64,000 nt of DNA, taken from contig NZ_ANFM02000025.1 of assembly GCF_000333895.2 (NCBI RefSeq), forward strand, positions 1-64,000, read 5' to 3'. Positions 46,451-55,992 of the stretch are shown in pieces. A program made the translations under genes and the position numbers. Positions within the stretch are counted from its first letter, which is position 1, and every line of letters starts with the position of its first letter. Under the pieces are notes generated by a model that saw only the letters and a program-made list of their open reading frames with translations, was not told where the DNA came from and did not search any database. Source of the stretch: Grimontia indica. Its GTDB lineage: Bacteria > Pseudomonadota > Gammaproteobacteria > Enterobacterales > Vibrionaceae.

Positions 46451-46930
46451 CTATGTTGGGCTTTTCTCGCGGTACTTTGGCTTTTTCCGCACATACAGCA
46501 CGCGGCGCACCCGACTCACTACTTCCCCATTGGCATCTTGCACATTCACGATAAATTCTGGAAAGACTTTGTCTCCGTTAGCCGTTGCCTGCTGAATAGA
46601 CGTTATTGTCTCTTCAGAAATCAAAAATTCCGCGAACAAATCTGTGGTACCTGGTTTGATAAAATTGATATCGGCTTCTTTGTCCCAGACGAAGTATTTT
46701 TCTCCCAGAATCCCCATCAACATGAGGGCATAAGTAGGATCAGTCATTGAAAAAATGCTGCCGCCATACTGGGTTCGATTGGCGTTTTTGTTCCACCAGC
46801 GAAGTTTCAAACGAATCTTAACGTGGCGGAAATCTTCGCTAATATTCAGGATCTTAATACCCGCACCCCAGAATGGAGGCCAACAGTTCAAGGCGAATTT
46901 CACAATGCCGGGTTTATAGTATTTGTACAC
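46451..46930 (-). CDS. DUF4442 / hotdog-fold thioesterase-like protein
   Basis: 159 residues, resembling the DUF4442 hotdog family that includes putative acyl-CoA thioesterases; activity not shown. Conserved parts are KFALNCWPPFWGAGI, HVKIRLKLRWWNKN, TQYGGSIFSMTDPTYALMLMG and the C-terminal VNVQDANGEVVSRVRRVLYVRKK. GTG at 46930 is chosen because AAAGGA precedes it by 6 nt and homologs begin with a similar YKYYKP; an upstream extension to 47005 is less likely. It lies between fldA and fur on the opposite strand, overlapping neither. Confidence 0.82.
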   Translation of the reverse strand: MYKYYKPGIVKFALNCWPPFWGAGIKILNISEDFRHVKIRLKLRWWNKNANRTQYGGSIFSMTDPTYALMLMGILGEKYFVWDKEADINFIKPGTTDLFAEFLISEETITSIQQATANGDKVFPEFIVNVQDANGEVVSRVRRVLYVRKKPKYREKSPT

Positions 46931-47122
46931 AGGAATTCCTTTTCTGGTCATACCAGTCAATACTGCCAGTTTTGCAATGCGACAACAAGCCGCAAAACCA
47001 ACCAATTAGGTCAGATATTTGCCCCTTTGCACTGGCGACGTCTTATCACATTTGTTACGCTAACCATCAATTTTCCCGTTCTCTCACACAGGGAAAAAAG
47101 CAATTACGTAGGAAAGAACCGG

Positions 47123-47566
47123 ATGTCAGATAATAACAAGGCACTAAAAGACGCAGGACTGAAAGTAACGCTGCCTCGATTGAAGATCTTAGAAGTACTG
47201 CAAGAGCCGGACTGCCAGCACATCAGCGCTGAAGATCTCTACAAAAAGCTTATCGATATCGGCGAAGAAATTGGACTTGCTACCGTGTATCGCGTGCTTA
47301 ACCAGTTTGACGATGCCGGAATTGTTACCCGTCACCACTTTGAAGGTGGCAAATCGGTTTTTGAACTGGCGACACAACACCATCACGATCATTTAGTCTG
47401 TCTGGACTGTGGCCGCGTTATCGAATTTACTGATGATGTCATCGAGCAGCGCCAGAAAGATATCGCCAATCAGTTCAACATCAGACTCACAAACCATAGT
47501 CTGTATCTTTATGGCCATTGCACGAAAGATGGCTGCAAAGACGACCCAAGCATTCACGACGTTTAA
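47123..47566 (+). CDS. fur: Ferric uptake regulator
   Basis: 147-residue Fe2+-dependent repressor. The N-terminal winged helix (LKVTLPRLKILEVLQ, ATVYRVLNQFDDAGIV) is followed by metal-site residues: HHHDH (87-91), C93 and C96 in LVCLDCGRVIEF, and the second cysteine pair in YGHCTKDGCKDDP. It is expected to control feoABC in this window through the box near 23188. The ATG at 47123 is the family start; the open frame upstream has no homology. It follows fldA on the same strand, but the DUF4442 gene lies between them on the other strand. Confidence 0.98.
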   Translation: MSDNNKALKDAGLKVTLPRLKILEVLQEPDCQHISAEDLYKKLIDIGEEIGLATVYRVLNQFDDAGIVTRHHFEGGKSVFELATQHHHDHLVCLDCGRVIEFTDDVIEQRQKDIANQFNIRLTNHSLYLYGHCTKDGCKDDPSIHDV

Positions 47567-47587
47567 CATCGTCGATAAACGGGCAAA

Positions 47588-47616
47588 AAAAAAACCGGAG
47601 CTAAGCTCCGGTTTTT
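47588..47616. terminator. Bidirectional terminator fur / glnS
   Basis: AAAACCGGAGCTTAGCTCCGGTTTT-type perfect stem with a nine-A run on the left and a T run on the right, between converging stops. Confidence 0.9.
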
Positions 47617-47630
47617 TGTTTTTAAGCTCG

Positions 47631-49298
47631 TTAGTCGCCAATTTTCGCCCAGGTATCACGAAGACCGACCGTGCGGTTGAATACCAACGCACCTTCTTTG
47701 CTGTCTTTGCGATCTGCGCAGAAGTAACCCATACGCTCGAACTGGTAGCCCTGCTCAGCTTCTGCAGCTTTCAGGCTTGGCTCCACGTAGCCACGAACCA
47801 CAGTCAGTGACTCAGGGTTAATGGTCGCTGCAAAGTCATCAGCTGCGCCAGGGTTTGGCACAGTGAACAGGCGGTCATACAAGCGGATTTCCGCTTCAAC
47901 ACCCGCATCTGCAGATACCCAGTGGATAACACCTTTTACTTTACGGCCATCTGCCGGGTCTTTACCCAGTGTCTCTGGATCATAGGTGCAGTACACCGTA
48001 GTGATCTTGCCATCAGCATCTTTGTCACAGCGTTCAGCTTTCACGACGTATGCGTTACGAAGACGCACTTCTTTACCCAGCACCAGACGCTTGTACTTCT
48101 TGTTCGCTTCTTCGCGGAAGTCTTCAGCTTCAATCCAGATTTCGCGGCTGAATGGGATTTCACGCTCGCCCATTTCTGGTTTGTTCGGGTGGTTAGCTGC
48201 ATTCAGCGTTTCGATTTCACCCTCTGCGTAGTTCTCGATAACCAGTTTGATTGGGTCAAGCACTGCCATCGCACGAGGTGCGTTTTCGTTCAGGTCATCA
48301 CGCACGCAAGACTCCAGTGAGCTCATCTCAATGGTGTTGTCTTGCTTAGTGACACCAATACGCTTACAGAACTCACGAATTGATGCAGGCGTGTAACCGC
48401 GACGACGCAGGCCAGAAATGGTCGGCATACGTGGATCATCCCAACCATTAACCAGGTTTTCACTGACCAGTTGGCTAAGCTTACGCTTTGACATCACAGT
48501 GTATTCCAAGTTCAGACGGCTGAACTCATACTGACGTGGCTGACACTCAATAGTGATGTTCTCCAGAACCCAGTCGTACAGACGGCGGTTGTCCTGGAAT
48601 TCCAGCGTACACAGTGAGTGAGTAATGCCTTCAATCGCATCTGAAATACAGTGTGTGAAGTCGTACATTGGGTAAATGCACCACTTATCATCGGTCTGGT
48701 GATGGTGTGCAAAACGTACGCGATAGAGCACTGGATCACGCATCACCATAAATGGTGAAGCCATATCAATTTTTGCACGCAGACAGGCTTTGCCTTCAGC
48801 AAATTCGCCGTTCTTCATTTTTTCGAACAGCGCCAGATTTTCTTCCACAGTGCGATCGCGGTATGGACTGTGTTTGCCTGCTTCCTTCAGGGTGCCACGG
48901 TATTCGCGGATCTCATCAGGGCTCAGTTCTTCAACATAAGCCAAACCTTTTTCGATCAGTTCTACCGCATACCCGTGGAGACGGTCGAAGTAGTCAGACG
49001 AATAACAAACTTCACCATCCCATTGGAAGCCCAGCCAGTTTACATCGTTCTTGATAGACTCAACGAACTCGATGTCTTCTTTCTCTGGGTTGGTATCGTC
49101 AAAACGCAGGTTGCACTGACCCTGGTAATCTTGGGCGATACCAAAGTTCAGACAGATCGACTTTGCGTGACCGATGTGCAGATAGCCATTTGGCTCTGGC
49201 GGGAAACGCGTGTGAACAGTGTTGTGAACACCACCTGACAAATCTTTATCAATGATTTGACGGATAAAGTTAGTTGGACGAGCCTCAGACTCACTCAT
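47631..49298 (-). CDS. glnS: Glutaminyl-tRNA synthetase
   Basis: Class I synthetase charging tRNA-Gln, 555 residues. HIGH motif in [15 protein letters not shown] (about 33-47) and KMSKS-type [11 protein letters not shown] near residue 270. The C-terminal anticodon-binding beta-barrels are present ([52 protein letters not shown]). ATG at 49298 is preferred over an overlapping TTG one codon earlier, with GAGG upstream. Confidence 0.98.
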   Translation of the reverse strand: MSESEARPTNFIRQIIDKDLSGGVHNTVHTRFPPEPNGYLHIGHAKSICLNFGIAQDYQGQCNLRFDDTNPEKEDIEFVESIKNDVNWLGFQWDGEVCYSSDYFDRLHGYAVELIEKGLAYVEELSPDEIREYRGTLKEAGKHSPYRDRTVEENLALFEKMKNGEFAEGKACLRAKIDMASPFMVMRDPVLYRVRFAHHHQTDDKWCIYPMYDFTHCISDAIEGITHSLCTLEFQDNRRLYDWVLENITIECQPRQYEFSRLNLEYTVMSKRKLSQLVSENLVNGWDDPRMPTISGLRRRGYTPASIREFCKRIGVTKQDNTIEMSSLESCVRDDLNENAPRAMAVLDPIKLVIENYAEGEIETLNAANHPNKPEMGEREIPFSREIWIEAEDFREEANKKYKRLVLGKEVRLRNAYVVKAERCDKDADGKITTVYCTYDPETLGKDPADGRKVKGVIHWVSADAGVEAEIRLYDRLFTVPNPGAADDFAATINPESLTVVRGYVEPSLKAAEAEQGYQFERMGYFCADRKDSKEGALVFNRTVGLRDTWAKIGD

Positions 49299-49330
49299 CA
49301 AAAAATACCTCGTTGGAAGATCCAGATCTT

Positions 49331-49440
49331 ATACCCAGGCGAACTTGAGATGCTGTCGTTCAGCGCCTTGGTTGAATAGACTTTAAATAACGCCCAATAA
49401 TCCCCGATCGTGGCTATTTACTCAACCACTACTGAACGCT
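49331..49440. repeat. Degenerate copy of the palindromic intergenic repeat
   Basis: TATACCCAGGCGAACTTGAG (about 49331) resembles the end of the element at 8295. It is followed by CGTTCAG...GGTTGA...TAGA, which pairs with CTAT...TCAACC...CTGAACG near 49408-49440, giving a long imperfect hairpin. The right terminal repeat is missing, so it is an eroded copy upstream of glnS. Confidence 0.55.
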
Positions 49441-49455
49441 CTCACGCCATTTGAA

Positions 49456-49484
49456 CAAAAAAAAGCCCGCGAAGTGCGGGCTTT
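49456..49484 (-). terminator. Terminator of the hexosaminidase gene
   Basis: On the minus strand AAAGCCCGC-ACTTC-GCGGGCTTTTTTTT, 19 bp past the stop. Confidence 0.85.
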
Positions 49485-49502
49485 GATGCTTTAAGGGGGA
49501 AA

Positions 49503-52181
49503 TTACAGAGAAACAGCGCGACCTTCGCGTTGTTTATCTGCACTCAATGCACGCACTTCTACGTTAGCATTGTTGTCAAGAGCTACCGGAGCGACGTAGT
49601 CCATCCAAGATTGACCACCATCTACAGAGTATTGCATTGGCAGACCCGGCATGCTGATGTTCATGTGCAGTTTGCCGTCTTGCATGATGGCGCCTGGAAC
49701 AGGAATACGGTAGTTGATACCTGACGCATCCAGTTTCGCCATTTCGCGCTGACCCATCACATTGGCGAAGCGTGTCCAGTCTTCCAGTTGCGCATCTTTA
49801 TTAACGTGAGAAGTCTCTTGGTTGAATTGCTTACCCACTTGGTAATCCAATTCCCAGTCTGCTTTGTGCCATGCACGCTCAGCGGCGGCAATCACACGAG
49901 GGAATACCATGTATTCGTATTGCTCATCAGTACGAACGGTTTCACTCCAAAGTTGTGCAGATAGACCGTGGAAGCCTTCGTTGTGTTCAACGGTACCTTT
50001 ACCATTGAATCCATTGCCATCGCGATCCACAGACGTTTCTGCGTTCTGAGGCAGGTTCTCTGGCGCAAACCCAAACATCTTGCGAGTGTCAGTTGCACGG
50101 GTTGCCCAGTAGTAACCACGTTCTTTCGGGTCTACTTCGTATGGCATATCCATGTACACGTAGTCCGGGTTAGAGACGATCAGGTCGTAACCTTTCGCAG
50201 CCCAGTCGTATGCAGATGCATCACCGCCCCAGTAAAGCACATCCCAGAAGTTCACACGGGTGTTTTCGGTTTTGAACGCTGAAGCATCTTTTGAATACTT
50301 CAGGCCGTCTTGCCATGCCTGGAAGTTCTCAATGCCTTGCTCAGCAACTGCGCCACTTACTTTCTCCGCAAAGAAGCTTGGTAGGTGACCAAAATCAGAC
50401 ACTACACCTTCTTCGATCAACTTCTGGCACATTGGAGACTTAGCGAATGGCTTGTCTTGCTGGCTCAGGTCAATATTGCCTTTCCACGCCACCTGATCAG
50501 TTGCGTTGTTATCTTGGAAGCCTGCGTTCAGTTTGATGTTCTTCGCTTCGTCACCACCGAAATGCCAAGTATTCAGCGGCATACCAACAGCGTCATGCAT
50601 CGCTTTTACTTCAGTGATCACTTTGTTCACGAAGTTCATGGACGAGTCCATACATGGGTTGATGAAGCTGCGCTTATCGTAGAACTGAACCGTGGTTACG
50701 TTAGACGTATCTAGCGGATCCATCAGACGGAATTCTTCTGCTTTCGCCAGATCACCCTGCTCTGCATATTTCTGGTAACGCGCTTCCATAGAAACCACGG
50801 CCGCACGTGAGTGCGCAGGCATGTCGATTTCTGGGATCACTTCAATACCGCGTGCTTTCGCATGACGCAGAATTTCCATGTAATCCGCTTTCGAGAAGTA
50901 GCCAGAACCAAAGTTGTCAGTGCTTGGGCCTGAACCCAACTGTGGCAGAAGACATGAGGTTTCGCTCAGGTCGTGGCAGCGGTTTGCGCCTACGTCAGTC
51001 AGCTCAGGGAGGCCCGGAATTTCCAAACGCCAGCCTTCATCATCCGTCAGGTGAAGATGTAGCTTGTTCAGCTTGTATGCCGCCATTTGATCGATAGTGC
51101 GCAACATCGCTTCCTTCGAGTGGAAGTTACGCGCAACATCTACCATCACACCGCGGTATTCAAAGCGAGGTGCATCTTCAATCGCTACCCAAGGCAGCAT
51201 CTCGTCGTCACCGTTGTCCATCAGCGCCAGCATAGATTGCAGACCGTAGAATGCACCCACACTGTCGAAGCCCAGCACTTCAACACCACCCGCATTCACT
51301 GCCAGTTTGTATGCGCCTGATACTGCTTCTTTGCCTTCAAACGCTTTCGCATCAACATTGATGTTCAGCGCGATGTCACCCTCAAGATTCACACCCAGAA
51401 GCTCAGCACGCGCTTCGAATGCTGCCAGTTGGTCAGCGTCCAATGCGTTGTTGGTTACTGCGAAGCCTGAGGCAATGTGCAGCGCGCCACGCATTTGCTT
51501 GGTTTTCAGAGGTGTTGGAATGATAGAGGCTTCAATTGCACCTTCTGCCAGTGCAGCGACATCGCTGTTTTTCGCATAACGCGAAGCTGCAGTCGCCAGC
51601 ACGTTGTTATCTTCCGGCGTGCGCTTCCAGTTCTTGCCTTCGATCTCTGCCACGTAAGCATCGACGTTTTCTGTGTTCAGCGAAGCAATCGCTTTAGGAA
51701 TAGCATTACCTGCTGTCACGTATGCACGAGGCATAAAGTCAGTTTCAAACAGCGTCCAGTACTCTTGAATTAGAGGGATCTCAATGGTTTCGCCAGCAGC
51801 AAAGCCATCAAAAGACGCCGTTGGAGTCATCACATAAAGGTCACCGGTGATGTGTTCAATCGCGAAATCTTTGTTCTCAACATCCAGAATGACACGAATG
51901 CTGTGCAAGTATATTTTCCAGTCGTTGCCGGAAATCGCTTCACCGTCGTTAACCACAGTCATCAGGATCTTGTTACAAGACGCCCACTCAGCGCCCATAT
52001 CCTGACATGCCATGCCTTCCTGTGCACCGTGGTTTGTCTCCACGTCATAGCTGATATTCAGCTGAGAAGCCAGTGCATCAACCTTTCCTTGTTGCGCTGC
52101 GTCTGACTGCAGAGAACTGCAACCAGCCAGACCTGAAGCAATCGCAACAGACAAGATACCCATCTTAAATGTTTTGTTCAT
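49503..52181 (-). CDS. Beta-N-acetylhexosaminidase (chitobiase), GH20 lipoprotein
   Basis: 892 residues. A lipoprotein signal peptide with lipobox GLAGC gives acylated Cys21, so the enzyme should be membrane-anchored facing the periplasm or outside. Domains in order: carbohydrate-binding CHB_HEX N-terminal domain (about 38-195), GH20b (about 218-335), catalytic GH20 barrel (about 338-770) with the catalytic pair D544-E545 in HFGGDEAKN, and a C-terminal Ig-like domain. It releases N-acetylglucosamine from chitobiose and chito-oligosaccharides, fuelling NagE next door. It lies 95 bp after nagE with a terminator-like hairpin between. Confidence 0.96.
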   Translation of the reverse strand: MNKTFKMGILSVAIASGLAGCSSLQSDAAQQGKVDALASQLNISYDVETNHGAQEGMACQDMGAEWASCNKILMTVVNDGEAISGNDWKIYLHSIRVILDVENKDFAIEHITGDLYVMTPTASFDGFAAGETIEIPLIQEYWTLFETDFMPRAYVTAGNAIPKAIASLNTENVDAYVAEIEGKNWKRTPEDNNVLATAASRYAKNSDVAALAEGAIEASIIPTPLKTKQMRGALHIASGFAVTNNALDADQLAAFEARAELLGVNLEGDIALNINVDAKAFEGKEAVSGAYKLAVNAGGVEVLGFDSVGAFYGLQSMLALMDNGDDEMLPWVAIEDAPRFEYRGVMVDVARNFHSKEAMLRTIDQMAAYKLNKLHLHLTDDEGWRLEIPGLPELTDVGANRCHDLSETSCLLPQLGSGPSTDNFGSGYFSKADYMEILRHAKARGIEVIPEIDMPAHSRAAVVSMEARYQKYAEQGDLAKAEEFRLMDPLDTSNVTTVQFYDKRSFINPCMDSSMNFVNKVITEVKAMHDAVGMPLNTWHFGGDEAKNIKLNAGFQDNNATDQVAWKGNIDLSQQDKPFAKSPMCQKLIEEGVVSDFGHLPSFFAEKVSGAVAEQGIENFQAWQDGLKYSKDASAFKTENTRVNFWDVLYWGGDASAYDWAAKGYDLIVSNPDYVYMDMPYEVDPKERGYYWATRATDTRKMFGFAPENLPQNAETSVDRDGNGFNGKGTVEHNEGFHGLSAQLWSETVRTDEQYEYMVFPRVIAAAERAWHKADWELDYQVGKQFNQETSHVNKDAQLEDWTRFANVMGQREMAKLDASGINYRIPVPGAIMQDGKLHMNISMPGLPMQYSVDGGQSWMDYVAPVALDNNANVEVRALSADKQREGRAVSL

Positions 52182-52216
52182 TGTTCATTTTCCCTACGAA
52201 TAGCCTTAAAAAAGGC

Positions 52217-52248
52217 CCAAAAAAAGCCGACCCCGTTAGAGGCCGGCT
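52217..52248 (-). terminator. Terminator-like hairpin between nagE and the hexosaminidase gene
   Basis: On the minus strand AGCCGGCC-TCTAACGG-GGTCGGCT (one mismatch) is followed by TTTTTTT. It would close the nagE transcript; partial read-through into the hexosaminidase gene is possible. Confidence 0.7.
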
Positions 52249-52276
52249 ATGTTGACTGTTTAGTCAGTATTTTTTA

Positions 52277-53767
52277 TTAAGGCAGTTTTACGTCAGACAG
52301 GTCTTCAGTAGTGCCGACTTTTTTCATTTCGCCAGCAACGATTTCTGCCAGTGGGCCCAGAATAACCTGAAGGTTGTTGGTACCCAGTTTAACAACACCC
52401 ATCGCACCCAGTGCTTTCAGTGTTTTCTCGTCGATTTGGCTGCCGTCTTTAACAGTCAGGCGCAGACGAGTAATACATGCATCGATGTTAGTCAGGTTGT
52501 CGTGACCACCCAGTGCTTTCAGGTATTGACGAGCCAGAACACCAGTTTCTGCTGAACCTTGAACGTCTGAAGAAGTTTCGTCGTCTTCCTCACGACCTGG
52601 AGTTGCCAGGTTGAACTTCAGGATAGCTGCACGGAATACGGTGTAGTAAATAACCGAGAACACCAGACCTTGAGCAATCAGCATGTACCAGTTAACCGCC
52701 AGTGGGTTACGGGTAGACAGAACCATATCCACCAGACCTGCAGAGAAGCCGAAGCCCGCAATCCACTGCATAGATGCTGCGATGTATACAGAGATACCAG
52801 TCAGCAGTGCGTGCAGTACGTACAGACCAGGTGCCAGGAACATGAATGAGAATTCCAGAGGCTCAGTTACACCGGTGAAGAAAGATGCGAAAGCAGCAGC
52901 CAGCATGATAGATGCAACTTTCTCTTTGTTTTCTGGCTTCGCACAGTGGTAGATAGCCAGTGCCGCACCTGGCAGACCGAACATCATGATTGGGAAGAAG
53001 CCCGCCTGGTACATACCAGTCACACCTACAACACCAGTACCTTCAGCGATAGACTTAGCACCGCCCAGGAAGTTAGGGATGTCGTTAATACCGGCAACGT
53101 CGAACCAGAATACTGAGTTCAGAGCGTGGTGCAGACCAACAGGGATCAGAAGACGGTTGAAGAACGCGTATACACCCGCACCCAGCTCGCCCATACCTTG
53201 AATACCTTCACCGAAGCTTACCAGACCGCCGTATACGGTTGGCCATACGTACATCAGGATGAACGCGATGAAGATACCAGCAAAAGAGGTCAGGATAGGT
53301 ACAAGACGCTTACCAGAGAAGAATGCCAGTGCTTTGTGCAGTTCAACGTGTGAGAAACGGTTGTACAGCTCAGCAGATACGATACCAACCAAGATACCTA
53401 CAAACTGGTTGTTGATCTTACCGAATGCTGCAGGCACTGCGCTTGGGTCGATGCCCTGAATTTGCGCAACCGCACCTGGAGACAGCAGCGTGGTCACAAC
53501 GAGGAAACCAACGAAGCCTGACAGTGCAGCTGCACCATCTTTATCTTTAGACATACCGTACGCAACACCAACCGCGAACAGTACAGACATGTTATCGATG
53601 ATTGCGGCGCCCGCTTTGATCAAGAATGCTGCCAGTGCGCTGTTCGCACCCCAGCCATTCGGGTCAATCCAGTAACCAACACCCATCAGAATTGCAGCAG
53701 CAGGAAGCGTGGCGACTGGCACCATCAGCGCTTTACCTACTTTTTGGAAATAACCGAGAATATTCAC
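52277..53767 (-). CDS. nagE: PTS N-acetylglucosamine transporter subunit IIBC
   Basis: 496 residues. The EIIC domain (about 1-380) has many membrane segments, including the N-terminal GYFQKVGKALMVPVATLPAAAILMG and GVTEPLEFSFMFLAPGLYVLHA typical of the glucose/GlcNAc family. The EIIB domain (about 405-485) carries the phosphocysteine Cys431 in NIDACITRLRL. There is no C-terminal EIIA domain, unlike E. coli NagE, so phosphate is probably supplied by EIIA-Glc (Crr). It imports GlcNAc as GlcNAc-6-P. Divergent from nagBAC and controlled by a shared operator region. Confidence 0.95.
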   Translation of the reverse strand: MNILGYFQKVGKALMVPVATLPAAAILMGVGYWIDPNGWGANSALAAFLIKAGAAIIDNMSVLFAVGVAYGMSKDKDGAAALSGFVGFLVVTTLLSPGAVAQIQGIDPSAVPAAFGKINNQFVGILVGIVSAELYNRFSHVELHKALAFFSGKRLVPILTSFAGIFIAFILMYVWPTVYGGLVSFGEGIQGMGELGAGVYAFFNRLLIPVGLHHALNSVFWFDVAGINDIPNFLGGAKSIAEGTGVVGVTGMYQAGFFPIMMFGLPGAALAIYHCAKPENKEKVASIMLAAAFASFFTGVTEPLEFSFMFLAPGLYVLHALLTGISVYIAASMQWIAGFGFSAGLVDMVLSTRNPLAVNWYMLIAQGLVFSVIYYTVFRAAILKFNLATPGREEDDETSSDVQGSAETGVLARQYLKALGGHDNLTNIDACITRLRLTVKDGSQIDEKTLKALGAMGVVKLGTNNLQVILGPLAEIVAGEMKKVGTTEDLSDVKLP

Positions 53768-53861
53768 CTTTGTTCCCCCTATAGTGGTTCTTTCTCAGAT
53801 GTGTAATGACAACATGGGACTTTTTTTACTATCCAATGTGAGTCAGGAGGAGTTTATTCCA

Positions 53862-53883
53862 TTAATTTCGCCCCGCAAATTAA
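53862..53883. promoter_or_regulatory. NagC-like operator 1, near nagE
   Basis: TTAATTT (53862-53868) and AAATTAA (53877-53883) form a perfect inverted repeat around CGCCCCGC. The form fits NagC/Mlc operators, which have A/T-rich arms around a GC-containing centre. Centre at about 53872.5. Confidence 0.7.
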
Positions 53884-53895
53884 AACGGATGCAAT

Positions 53896-53911
53896 TGTGA
53901 TTATCGTCACT
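53896..53911. promoter_or_regulatory. CRP binding site between nagE and nagB
   Basis: TGTGA-TTATCG-TCACT, one mismatch to the TGTGA-N6-TCACA consensus, lying between the two NagC-like operators. cAMP-CRP activation of nag genes is established in enterobacteria. Confidence 0.75.
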
Positions 53912-53956
53912 CAAAACACTACAAGATCGGGTTTTTTGCTAGCACGCTCATAAAAC

Positions 53957-53977
53957 TTATTTTATGATGAAAACTAA
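53957..53977. promoter_or_regulatory. NagC-like operator 2, near nagB
   Basis: TTATTTT (53957-53963) and AAAACTAA (53970-53977) flank ATGATG, with one interruption. The centre is about 94.5 bp from operator 1, nine helical turns, as in the E. coli nagE-nagB looping arrangement. Confidence 0.65.
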
Positions 53978-54032
53978 GATACAAATCCACTATCATGTAT
54001 AGTCAGAATTTGAATTAACTGAGAGGTGTCCC

Positions 54033-54833
54033 GTGAGACTTATCCCGCTACAAACAGCACATGAAGTAGGCCTTTGGTCAGCACGTCATATCGTTGATAC
54101 AATTAACAAATTTGCCCCAACCGAGGATCGTCCGTTTGTTCTTGGCCTGCCAACCGGTGGCACCCCTCTGAACACTTATAAGCAACTGATTAATCTTCAT
54201 AAGCAGGGCGAAGTAAGCTTCAAACACGTTGTGACTTTCAACATGGACGAGTACTGTGGCATCCCAGCTGACCATCCAGAGTCATACCGCAGCTTCATGT
54301 ACAACAACTTCTTCAACCACATTGATATTCAAGAAGAAAACATCAACTTGCTGAACGGTAACGCTGAAGATCACTACGCTGAGTGCAAGCGCTACGAAGA
54401 TAAGATCAAATCTTACGGCAAAATTAATCTGTTTATGGGTGGCGTTGGTAACGACGGTCACATCGCATTTAACGAGCCTGCGTCTTCTTTGTCTTCACGC
54501 ACCCGTATCAAGACACTGACTGAAGACACGCGCATTGCAAACTCGCGCTTCTTCGATAACGATATCAACCAGGTACCTAAGCACGCGCTGACGATCGGTG
54601 TTGGTACGCTGCTAGACGCTGAAGAAGTAATGATTCTGATCACCGGTCACAATAAGTCACTGGCACTGCAAGCAGCTGTTGAAGGTTCAGTAAACCACCT
54701 GTGGACTGTATCTGCGCTGCAACTGCATCCTAAAGCGCTGATGGTATGTGATGAGCCATCAACTGCTGAGCTGAAAGTGAAGACGGTTAAGTACTTCCAA
54801 GAGCTGGAAGCAGAAAACATCAAAAACCTGTAA
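54033..54833 (+). CDS. nagB: Glucosamine-6-phosphate deaminase
   Basis: 266 residues, converting GlcN-6-P to fructose-6-P and ammonia. Catalytic blocks: FNMDEYCG with the catalytic Asp (about residue 72), [17 protein letters not shown] with the ring-opening His, and [14 protein letters not shown] of the allosteric family. The length equals E. coli NagB. GTG start with GAGAGG upstream. First gene of nagBAC, 15 bp before nagA. Confidence 0.98.
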   Translation: MRLIPLQTAHEVGLWSARHIVDTINKFAPTEDRPFVLGLPTGGTPLNTYKQLINLHKQGEVSFKHVVTFNMDEYCGIPADHPESYRSFMYNNFFNHIDIQEENINLLNGNAEDHYAECKRYEDKIKSYGKINLFMGGVGNDGHIAFNEPASSLSSRTRIKTLTEDTRIANSRFFDNDINQVPKHALTIGVGTLLDAEEVMILITGHNKSLALQAAVEGSVNHLWTVSALQLHPKALMVCDEPSTAELKVKTVKYFQELEAENIKNL

Positions 54834-54848
54834 GGGAAGGAAGTATTC

Positions 54849-55985
54849 ATGTACGCACTGACAAACTGCCGAATTTTCACCGGTAGCGAAGTGCTGGATA
54901 GTCATGCCGTTGTCGTTTATGGCGGCTTGATCCAGAACATCTGCCCAGAAAACGACTTGCCAGAGGGCATTGAGACCCGTTCATTGGACGGCGCATTCCT
55001 GACTCCTGGTTTCATCGACCTGCAACTGAACGGTTGTGGCGGTGTAATGTTCAACGACGAAGTGACTGCGGACACCATCCGCACGATGCACTTGGCAAAC
55101 CTCAAGTCTGGCTGCACCAGCTTCCTGCCTACCCTGATCACATCTTCTGACGAAGATATGAAGGCATCTGTCAGTGCGATTCGTGATTACCAAGAGCAGT
55201 ACGCTAACCAAGCGCTTGGCCTGCACCTGGAAGGTCCTTACCTGAACGTTGCTAAAAAAGGCATTCACAGCGTGGATTACATCCGCCGTTCTGATGATGC
55301 CATGATTGACTTCATCGCGGCTAACGCCGACGTGGTAACGAAAGTCACGCTGGCACCTGAGCTAACTCCTTCTGAACACATCGAAAAGCTGGCAAAAGCT
55401 GGCATCGTGGTATCAGCAGGTCATACCAACGCTAGCTACGTTGAAGCACGCGAAGGTTTCAAAGCAGGTATTACGTTCGCGACTCACCTTTTCAACGCAA
55501 TGACCCCAATCGCAGGTCGTGAGCCAGGAATGGTTGGTGCAATCTACGATACACCAGAGGTTTACACCGGTGTTATCGCAGACGGTTTCCACGTTGACTA
55601 TGCAAACATCCGCATTGCACACAAACTCAAGGGTGAAAAACTTGTTCTTGTTACCGACGCAGCAGCGCCTGCAGGAGCAGACATGGATCACTTTATTTTT
55701 GTTGGCAAGAAAGTATATTACCGAGATGGTAAGTGTGTTGATGAAAATGGCACGCTTGGCGGTTCGGCATTGACCATGATTGAAGCAGTACAGAACTCTG
55801 TCGAACATGTAGGCATCGCTTTGGATGAAGCGGTACGCATGGCAACCTTGTATCCTGCACGTGCAATCGGCATGGATGACAAGCTTGGCGCTATCAAACA
55901 AGGATATGTGGCCAACCTGACCGTGTTCGACCGTGAATTCAATGTCAAAGCGACTGTGGTTAACGGCGAATACACATTGAATTAG
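54849..55985 (+). CDS. nagA: N-acetylglucosamine-6-phosphate deacetylase
   Basis: 378 residues, an amidohydrolase that removes the acetyl group of GlcNAc-6-P. The metal and substrate motifs are [25 protein letters not shown] with the metal-binding Glu, [16 protein letters not shown] and [10 protein letters not shown] with the catalytic Asp. GGAAGG lies before the ATG. Middle gene of nagBAC, 7 bp before nagC. Confidence 0.98.
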   Translation: MYALTNCRIFTGSEVLDSHAVVVYGGLIQNICPENDLPEGIETRSLDGAFLTPGFIDLQLNGCGGVMFNDEVTADTIRTMHLANLKSGCTSFLPTLITSSDEDMKASVSAIRDYQEQYANQALGLHLEGPYLNVAKKGIHSVDYIRRSDDAMIDFIAANADVVTKVTLAPELTPSEHIEKLAKAGIVVSAGHTNASYVEAREGFKAGITFATHLFNAMTPIAGREPGMVGAIYDTPEVYTGVIADGFHVDYANIRIAHKLKGEKLVLVTDAAAPAGADMDHFIFVGKKVYYRDGKCVDENGTLGGSALTMIEAVQNSVEHVGIALDEAVRMATLYPARAIGMDDKLGAIKQGYVANLTVFDREFNVKATVVNGEYTLN

Positions 55986-55992
55986 GAAACTT

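Noticed and set aside
46823-47122. 100-codon N-terminal extension of fur
   Set aside because: It is antisense to the DUF4442 gene and lacks homology; Fur proteins begin with the MSDNNKALKDAGLK-type sequence at 47123.
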